Below are positions 1-4,816 of a stretch of 7,616 nucleotides of DNA, piece after piece. The notes beneath the pieces were generated by a model that worked only from the letters and a program-made list of their open reading frames with translations, did not search any database and was not told the origin of the DNA. The position numbers were made by a program, and so were the translations under genes. This stretch comes from JAGVUD01 sp052033935 (lineage in GTDB: Bacteria; Armatimonadota; UBA5829; DSUL01). How positions within the stretch are numbered: the stretch's first letter is position 1; the number at the start of each line of letters is the position of its first letter. The stretch lies in the NCBI GenBank assembly GCA_052033935.1, contig JBPOJE010000128.1, positions 1 to 7,616 of the forward strand, given 5' to 3'.

Positions 1-122
1 TTACCGTGTTGATCCAACCGAATACTCCTGTGTTTGCCGGAGCAGTTCGGCTTCTCGGTACGATTCCTTTCCGAGGCAGCGACTCGTTTTCAGTACGTTT
101 ACTCGGGAGGCAATTCGACACC

Positions 123-152
123 TTGACGGCACGCGCGGGGCAAGGCTATAGT
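123..152 (+). promoter_or_regulatory. Sigma70-like promoter for the D-cysteine desulfhydrase-like gene
   Basis: A -35 box TTGACG (123-128) and a -10 box TATAGT (147-152) each match the consensus at five of six bases, and the spacer is 18 bases. Transcription would begin about 157-162, at or within a few bases of the ATG at 162. This argues against translation starting at the upstream in-frame GTG (position 6), because the promoter would then lie inside the gene. The rest of 1-161 shows no supportable gene and only short, weak inverted repeats. Confidence 0.65.
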
Positions 153-161
153 TCAGACACT

Positions 162-1163
162 ATGAAGATTGACGATCATCCGCGTGTTCACCTTGCTCAC
201 CTCCCTACCCCCATCGAGGATGCCCCGCGTCTTGCGAAGCATTACGGACTGAGCAAGCTGCTTATCAAGCGCGACGACCAGACCGGACTCACGGGCGGAG
301 GCAACAAGGCGCGAAAGTTGGAGTATCTGATGGGCGACGCTCTGGCAAAGGGCGCTGACGTCGTCCTCACCGACGGCGGCCCGCAGTCGAATCACGCCCG
401 AATGACCGCCGGAGCGGCACGAAAACTGGGGCTGGATGTCAGGCTCGTGCTGGCCGGACCGGACTTCGAGGAGTTCCAGGGCAACCTCCTGCTGGACGTG
501 CTTCTGGGCGCGGAGATTCTGTTTCTGCGCGACAAGGACGTCCCCGAGATGGAGGAAGGGATGTCACGGATAGCAGAGGAGTTGCGGGCGGAAGGACGCA
601 CGCCGTACATCGTCCCCGTCGGCGGCAGCACCCCCACCGGCGCGCTCGGCTATGTTCGAGCCATGGAAGAGCTTCGCGGGCAGATCGGCGACGAGCCCGT
701 GCAGATAGTGCTGGCGGTGGGATCGTGCGGCACATTCGCCGGCACGGTGCTCGGCGCGAAGATTCACCTGCCGCAGGCGCAGATACACGGCATCAGCGTG
801 AGCAGCAGAAACGAGCGAATCTATCACCGGACGACCGAGATCGCCAACGAAACGGCGCGGATGATTGACGCAGGCATTACGGTGGAGGAATCGGACTTCC
901 ATCCGCATGACCGGTACTTCGGCACGGCATACGGCATTCCCACGGAAGCGGGAAACGCAGCAATACTCGACGCCGCCCGGCTCGAAGGACTGTTGCTCGA
1001 TCCTGTCTATACGGGCAAGGCCATGTCGGGGCTTGCTGATCTTGCGCGAACTGGCGTCCTCGACCCGTCACGGCCGGTCGTGTTCATTCACACGGGCGGG
1101 ATCCCGAGCCTGTTTGCCTGTCACCGCGAGTTCCAGGACGAGGCGGTCTGCCGGAAGCAGTAA
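162..1163 (+). CDS. dcyD: PLP-dependent D-cysteine desulfhydrase-like enzyme (ACC deaminase family)
   Basis: The 333-residue product belongs to the fold-type II PLP family of D-cysteine desulfhydrase (D-cysteine to pyruvate, H2S and ammonia) and ACC deaminase, and is expected in the cytoplasm. The Schiff-base lysine is K49 in GGGNKARKLEYL. QSNH follows at 75-78, a Gly/Ser-rich PLP-phosphate loop (GSCGTFAG) lies near 187-194, and the C-terminal motifs are DPVYTGKA (about 280-287) and HTGG (310-313). ACC deaminases usually carry Glu and Leu at the two diagnostic places where this protein has Thr (T284 and T311), so desulfhydrase-type activity is favoured. Length and N-terminus match the family when translation starts at ATG 162. 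An in-frame GTG at 6 would add 52 unconserved residues. There is no Shine-Dalgarno site before 162, and the promoter sits immediately upstream. The gene converges on tgt, 15 bases away. The exact substrate (D-cysteine, L-cysteate or another amino acid) is inferred. Confidence 0.88.
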   Translation: MKIDDHPRVHLAHLPTPIEDAPRLAKHYGLSKLLIKRDDQTGLTGGGNKARKLEYLMGDALAKGADVVLTDGGPQSNHARMTAGAARKLGLDVRLVLAGPDFEEFQGNLLLDVLLGAEILFLRDKDVPEMEEGMSRIAEELRAEGRTPYIVPVGGSTPTGALGYVRAMEELRGQIGDEPVQIVLAVGSCGTFAGTVLGAKIHLPQAQIHGISVSSRNERIYHRTTEIANETARMIDAGITVEESDFHPHDRYFGTAYGIPTEAGNAAILDAARLEGLLLDPVYTGKAMSGLADLARTGVLDPSRPVVFIHTGGIPSLFACHREFQDEAVCRKQ

Positions 1164-1178
1164 CATCCGCCGCCGCCG

Positions 1179-2327
1179 TCAGCCGCCGTTGACGCTGGAG
1201 GACATGGCCGACACGGTTGCAGCTTTGAACGCCGCGAAGCGTCCCTCGGCAATCGCCTGCCGCGCCCGGACAATAAGCGTGTGGTACAGCCAGAGGTTAT
1301 GCATCGTCGCGAGCCGCGCCGCCAGAATCTCCCCGGCCTTGTAGAGATGCCGCAGGTACGCCGCGCTGTAGCGCTGGCAGACCGGGCAATCGCACTCACT
1401 GTCAATCGGCGACAGGTCGTCTGCGAAGCGCGCGTTCTTGACGTTCACCCGTCCGCGCCACGTGTAAAGGCTGCCGTTGCGTCCCAGGCGCGTGGGCAGC
1501 ACGCAGTCGAACATGTCCACGCCCCGCTCGATGCCGTTCAGGATGTCCTCCGGAGTGCCCATGCCCATCAGATAGCGCGGACGGTCCGCCGGAAGCAGCG
1601 GCACCGTGAGATCAACGATCCGGAACGCCTCCTTCGATGGCTCTCCCACCGACACCCCGCCGATGGCATGCCCGTCGAACCCCATGGCGCAGATGCTCTC
1701 GGCGCAACGCCGGCGCTCGTCGTCGAAGCTCCCGCCCTGAATGATGCCGAAAACCAGCGGAATGCCCTCGCGAGACTCCACTGAGCGCTCTGCCCAGTCA
1801 ATCGTCAAGTCAACCGCCCGTGCGACCTCACAGCACCCGGCGTCGTGAGGAGGACACACATCCAGAACCATCGCGATATCCGAGCCGATAGCCCGCTGGA
1901 TATCCAGCACCTTCTCGGGAGTGAAGTCGTGGGGGGAGCCGTCTATGTAGCTGCGGATCATCACCCCATTGTCCGTGATCTTGCGGATCGCCGACAGGCT
2001 GAACACCTGATATCCCCCGCTGTCGGTGAGGATGGCACCATCCCAGCGCATCAGGCCGCGCAGTCCGCCCGCCACCCTCAGCACCTCAGTTCCGGGGCGG
2101 AGATACAGATGATAAGTGTTCGCGAGGATGAGGCGGAAGCCGATGCCCCACACCTCTTCGGTGGTCATTGCCTTCACCGTACCCTGCGTGGCGATAGGCA
2201 TGAATGCGGGGGTCTCAATGACGCCGTGCGGGGTCGTGAGGAGACCGGCACGGGCGCACGAGGAGAGATCGCGCGCCGTCACGCGAAACGCGCCCTTCTG
2301 CTCGAAGCCCTCAGATGCGGGAGGCAC
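1179..2327 (-). CDS. tgt: Queuine/preQ1 tRNA-guanine transglycosylase
   Basis: Tgt exchanges guanine-34 of GUN-anticodon tRNAs for preQ1 in the bacterial queuosine pathway, in the cytoplasm. From the GTG at 2327 the product is 382 residues, the usual bacterial length. The (beta/alpha)8 barrel shows ETPAFMP near 38-43, DSGGYQVFSL with D102 (base recognition/general acid-base), D156 and C158 in LDVCPP (C158 is typical of preQ1-using enzymes), IIQGG near 195-199, and the nucleophile D274 in MFDCVLPTR. The zinc site is C312, C314 and C317 (CDCPVC) with H343. One oddity is LDVCPPHD where most bacterial enzymes read DECPPYP. The start is ambiguous. GTG 2327 overlaps the upstream TPR stop as TAGTG and gives the family-length N-terminus. 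GTG 2282 would give 367 residues and has AGAAGG about 11 bases upstream. The open frame runs back to an ATG at 2420, but that stretch lies over the TPR gene. It is the last gene of the ugd-TPR-tgt operon. Confidence 0.93.
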   Translation of the reverse strand: MPPASEGFEQKGAFRVTARDLSSCARAGLLTTPHGVIETPAFMPIATQGTVKAMTTEEVWGIGFRLILANTYHLYLRPGTEVLRVAGGLRGLMRWDGAILTDSGGYQVFSLSAIRKITDNGVMIRSYIDGSPHDFTPEKVLDIQRAIGSDIAMVLDVCPPHDAGCCEVARAVDLTIDWAERSVESREGIPLVFGIIQGGSFDDERRRCAESICAMGFDGHAIGGVSVGEPSKEAFRIVDLTVPLLPADRPRYLMGMGTPEDILNGIERGVDMFDCVLPTRLGRNGSLYTWRGRVNVKNARFADDLSPIDSECDCPVCQRYSAAYLRHLYKAGEILAARLATMHNLWLYHTLIVRARQAIAEGRFAAFKAATVSAMSSSVNGG

Positions 2328-2556
2328 TAGGCGGCTGATATGCTCTCGCGAGCGTCCGGGTTGCCCGGATCGATTTCGTACGGCACGCGGGCGGTGTCGT
2401 GGCTGCCTACCCGCCCGCAAGCATGCCCCAGGTTCACCTGCGCGGCGACGTAGCCCGGATTGAGAGCGAGGGCCTCCTTGAACTCAGCGGCGGCCTGTTG
2501 ATGGTCACCTGCCGCCATCCAGACCTGCCCCATCAGGTTGTGCAGCCAGGGTAATC
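2327..2556 (-). pseudogene. Out-of-frame C-terminal part of the TPR protein
   Basis: After the frameshift, TPR sequence continues in the next frame. One full repeat (LHNLMGQVWMAAGD... to ALALNPG) is followed by a second repeat (VAAQVNLGHACGRVG... to IDPGNPD), and the frame ends with TAG at 2327-2329. The last repeat reads YEIDP where a normal unit would read roughly YxxALxIDP, so about four residues appear to be absent. An ATG at 2533 overlaps the first frame's stop as TGATG. This could in principle allow coupled reinitiation of a 68-residue fragment, but that start falls inside helix A of a repeat, so a broken gene or an assembly indel is more likely than a true separate gene. The terminal TAG shares its G with the GTG start proposed for tgt. 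Confidence 0.7.
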
Positions 2557-3219
2557 GGGCCAGCGGTCGAGCAGGCCCCGCACCGTCGCGGCGGCGGCGG
2601 AGGCATCCCCCTGCGCCATCTGCTCCCTCGCCAGCCTTATGCCCCCGACGACATCTTCGCCGCACATGATGCCGGCCGCAGCGAAAACAATGGCGGCCTC
2701 CTCGTACATCGCCTCCTGATGCAAACAGACGGCCTTCTCCACGTAGTTGGCCACAACCGAAAGGCCCGAGCGGACGGCATCGAGCATCCTCTCCACGCCT
2801 TCATCCAGCTCGCCCATCTGGTACTGCACCAGCCCGTCCAGGTACTGGGCGCGCAGGTAGTCCGGATTGATCGAGAGCGCGCGCTCCACCTCCAGCGCGG
2901 CGTCACCATAGCGTTCGGTGAGATAGCACACGCAGGCAAGCTCGTAATGGAGGTTGGCATAGCCGGGGCTGATTCGGAGCGCCTTGCGCAGGCACTCTTC
3001 GGCCGCCGCCCAGTCCTGCCGCACGGCGTGACCCGCGGCCAGACCGGCATACGCCTCGCACAGGTAGAAATGCGCCAGAGCGGCATCCTGCCCCGCGGCG
3101 CGGCGGCTCGAAGTGACCGCCCGGCTCAGCTCTCGGACGGCCAGATCGTACTGCCCCCGGTCGTAATACTGCACGCCAACTTCGTAACGGCTTCTTGTTG
3201 TAGCAGCAGGTAACGTCAT
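2533..3219 (-). CDS. TPR-repeat protein, main reading frame (ends early at a frameshift)
   Basis: The 228-residue frame consists almost entirely of tetratricopeptide repeats, which form helical scaffolds for protein-protein contacts. Repeat units can be seen at about residues 11-38, 49-87 (with a longer inter-helix loop), 89-120, 123-152, 156-183 and 192-222, with A-x3-F/L-x2-A and NP/SPG signatures such as ALSINPD. No signal peptide or catalytic domain is visible. The start chosen is ATG 3219, with GGGAG (3228-3232) eight bases upstream. An open frame back to 3315 runs into ugd and adds unrelated Arg-rich sequence. It lies 32 bases after ugd and is probably in the same operon. The frame stops at TGA 2533-2535 in the middle of a repeat, while clear TPR sequence continues in another frame, so one base seems to be missing near 2540-2556. 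The intact protein would be about 297 residues. The cellular partner is unknown. Confidence 0.8.
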   Translation of the reverse strand: MTLPAATTRSRYEVGVQYYDRGQYDLAVRELSRAVTSSRRAAGQDAALAHFYLCEAYAGLAAGHAVRQDWAAAEECLRKALRISPGYANLHYELACVCYLTERYGDAALEVERALSINPDYLRAQYLDGLVQYQMGELDEGVERMLDAVRSGLSVVANYVEKAVCLHQEAMYEEAAIVFAAAGIMCGEDVVGGIRLAREQMAQGDASAAAATVRGLLDRWPDYPGCTT

Positions 3220-3251
3220 GCCACCAACTCCCACTTGATTTCGAAAGGGGG

Positions 3252-4613
3252 CTATCCAGCCCCGCGCACGTGCCCCCTGTCGCCGTTGACAGGCCCGCCA
3301 TTGCCGTTCGTCCACAACTTCAAGGACCTGCCGACGCAGTGGTAATCGAATCCCTGTTTCAGCATAACCGCCGGATCGTACAGGTTGCGTCCGTCAAAGA
3401 ACACAGGCGTCCGCATTGCGTCCTTGAGCTTCTGCAGATTCAAGAACTTGAACTCGTTCCACTCGGTAACCAAGACCACGGCATCCGCCCCCTGGGCCAC
3501 CTCGTAAGCATTGTCTGTGTAAGTGATCTGCGGGAAGATCTGGCGGGCGTTCTCGACGGCTATCGGGTCGTAGGCCTTGATTGCTGCGCCCCCGGCAAGG
3601 AGCGCGGCGATCACTTCGATGCTCTTTGCGTCGCGCATATCGTCGGTGTTCGGCTTGAAGGCCAGCCCCAGAATGCCCACCGTCTTGCCGCTGAATCCGC
3701 CCAGCCGCTCTTCGAGCGCACCCAAAAAGCGCTTCGGCTGCAGGTCGTTGACCTCGATGACGGCTCTAAGCACTTCGAACTCATAACCGAATTGCCGCGC
3801 GGTATGATACAGGCAGCTTGCATCCTTGCCGAAGCAGCTTCCGCCATAGCCGATGCCGGCCTGCAGGAAATCCGCGCCGATGCGCCGGTCGTAGCCCATG
3901 CCCTTCATCACCTGCACCACGTCCGCGCCCGCCGCCTCGCAGATGTTGGCGATGGAGTTTATGAAGGAAATCTTGGTCGCCAGGAAGGCGTTCGAGGCGT
4001 ACTTGATCATCTCCGCCGAGTTGACATCGGTGATCAGCATGGGGCGCTCGATCGGGGCGTACAGCTCGAGAATCTTCATCGCCACCTTTTGGTTCGGCGC
4101 CCCGATCACGACGCGGTCGGGCTGCAAGGTGTCGCTGATGGCCGACCCCTCCCGCAGGAACTCCGGATTGCTGACGACGTCGAAACCGACATCCGAGGTC
4201 TTATGGCAGTTGATGATGTCGCGGACGAGATCGCCCGTGCCAATCGGCACCGTGCTCTTGTTTACGACGACCTTGTAGCCGTTCAGACCTCTGGCGATCG
4301 CCCTGGCTGCCTCCTCGACACCGGACAGGTCGGCGCGTCCGTCTTCGCGAGGAGGAGTGCCGACCGCGATGAAAATGACCTCCGAGTCACGCACGGCAGA
4401 CTCGATATCCGTGGTAAAGACAAGGCGCCCATCCTCGGCGTTGCGAGTCACCATCTCCTCGAGGCCCGGTTCGTAGATCGGCATCTTGCCCGCCTGAAGT
4501 TGAGCGATCTTCGCAGCGTCCAGATCGGCGCAGATGACCACGTTGCCGAGATCCGCGAACACGGTCCCGGTAACGAGCCCCACGTATCCGGTGCCTATTA
4601 CACAAATGTCCAA
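3252..4613 (-). CDS. ugd: UDP-glucose 6-dehydrogenase
   Basis: The enzyme oxidises UDP-glucose to UDP-glucuronate with two NAD+, in the cytoplasm, feeding capsule, exopolysaccharide or other glycan synthesis. The 453-residue product has the N-terminal Rossmann motif GTGYVGL (7-13) with D30 for the NAD ribose. It then shows STVPIGT (120-126), NPEFLREG (149-156) and EMIKYASNAFLATK with K204 and N208. The catalytic cysteine is C260 in GYGGSCFGKD, followed by D264. The C-terminal UDP-binding domain includes FKPNTDDMRDAKS (319-331) and FFDGRNLYD (405-413). Many relatives read CFPKD where this one has CFGKD. The start is TTG 4613, directly before the Rossmann strand and behind a strong GGGGAGG site. 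A Gly/Asn-rich tail of about 20 residues follows the usual end near residue 432. GDP-mannose or UDP-ManNAc dehydrogenase are less likely alternatives within the family. It is the first gene of the operon with the TPR gene and tgt. Confidence 0.94.
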   Translation of the reverse strand: MDICVIGTGYVGLVTGTVFADLGNVVICADLDAAKIAQLQAGKMPIYEPGLEEMVTRNAEDGRLVFTTDIESAVRDSEVIFIAVGTPPREDGRADLSGVEEAARAIARGLNGYKVVVNKSTVPIGTGDLVRDIINCHKTSDVGFDVVSNPEFLREGSAISDTLQPDRVVIGAPNQKVAMKILELYAPIERPMLITDVNSAEMIKYASNAFLATKISFINSIANICEAAGADVVQVMKGMGYDRRIGADFLQAGIGYGGSCFGKDASCLYHTARQFGYEFEVLRAVIEVNDLQPKRFLGALEERLGGFSGKTVGILGLAFKPNTDDMRDAKSIEVIAALLAGGAAIKAYDPIAVENARQIFPQITYTDNAYEVAQGADAVVLVTEWNEFKFLNLQKLKDAMRTPVFFDGRNLYDPAVMLKQGFDYHCVGRSLKLWTNGNGGPVNGDRGHVRGAG

Positions 4614-4621
4614 ACGAAACT

Positions 4622-4629
4622 ACCTCCCC
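4622..4629 (-). promoter_or_regulatory. Shine-Dalgarno site deciding the TTG start of ugd
   Basis: The minus strand reads GGGGAGGT here, with eight bases between it and the TTG at 4613. No ATG or GTG in the same frame is better placed, and the protein's first strand (MDICVIGTGYVG) begins exactly at this TTG. Confidence 0.8.
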
Positions 4630-4648
4630 GATGCGTCAACCGGCGTGT

Positions 4649-4670
4649 CCGGGCTACATGCGCGGCCCGG
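4649..4670 (-). other. GC-only hairpin in the ugd leader
   Basis: The arms CCGGGC (4649-4654) and GCCCGG (4665-4670) form a perfect six-pair stem with a ten-base loop, 36 bases upstream of the ugd start. No T-run follows on either strand, so it is not a classical terminator. It may be a leader structure or chance in GC-rich DNA. Confidence 0.3.
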
Positions 4671-4684
4671 TGTCAGGCTACCCT

Positions 4685-4690
4685 ATTATT
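4685..4690 (-). promoter_or_regulatory. Possible -10 element for ugd
   Basis: The minus strand reads AATAAT here, five of six matches to the -10 consensus, in an otherwise GC-rich gap. It lies between the secDF terminator and ugd and would give a leader of roughly 65 bases. At the standard spacing the -35 position (TGGTGT) matches poorly, so this is weak. Ugd needs its own promoter because a strong terminator separates it from secDF. Confidence 0.3.
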
Positions 4691-4751
4691 GGCAGGTTGT
4701 CCCCCAAACACCAGACGCGCCGCAGCCGCTGAATCCACAGCCCGGCATACG

Positions 4752-4784
4752 AAAAGGCGGCCCCGCACGATCATCGGGGCCGCC
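4752..4784 (-). terminator. Intrinsic terminator after secDF
   Basis: The minus strand has a perfect ten-base-pair GC-rich stem (GGCGGCCCCG / CGGGGCCGCC, 4775-4784 and 4756-4765) with a nine-base loop, followed by TTTT (4752-4755). It begins 32 bases after the secDF stop codon. The T-run lies on the minus-strand side, so it terminates leftward transcription. Confidence 0.85.
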
Positions 4785-4816
4785 CTGAAGTACTTTGCGC
4801 TGCCGCAGCGCCGAAC

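Noticed and set aside
6..161. N-terminal extension of the desulfhydrase-like gene from GTG 6
   Set aside because: The 52 extra residues do not resemble the family, the promoter lies inside them, and the ATG at 162 gives the standard N-terminus.
1142..1171. GGCGG...CCGCC pairing as a terminator between the convergent genes
   Set aside because: There are only five pairs around a 20-base loop, no T-run on either side, and part of it lies in coding sequence.
1167..1178. Four CCG triplets in a row as a microsatellite
   Set aside because: It is too short and expected in GC-rich DNA.
1845..2330. Plus-strand open frame opposite tgt (161 codons)
   Set aside because: It lies antisense to the conserved Tgt core and has no domain. 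It is a GC-rich shadow frame.
2531..2552. Programmed ribosomal frameshifting in the TPR gene
   Set aside because: There is no X XXY YYZ slippery heptamer or clear downstream structure, and TPR genes are not a known class for this. A simple indel is the better explanation.
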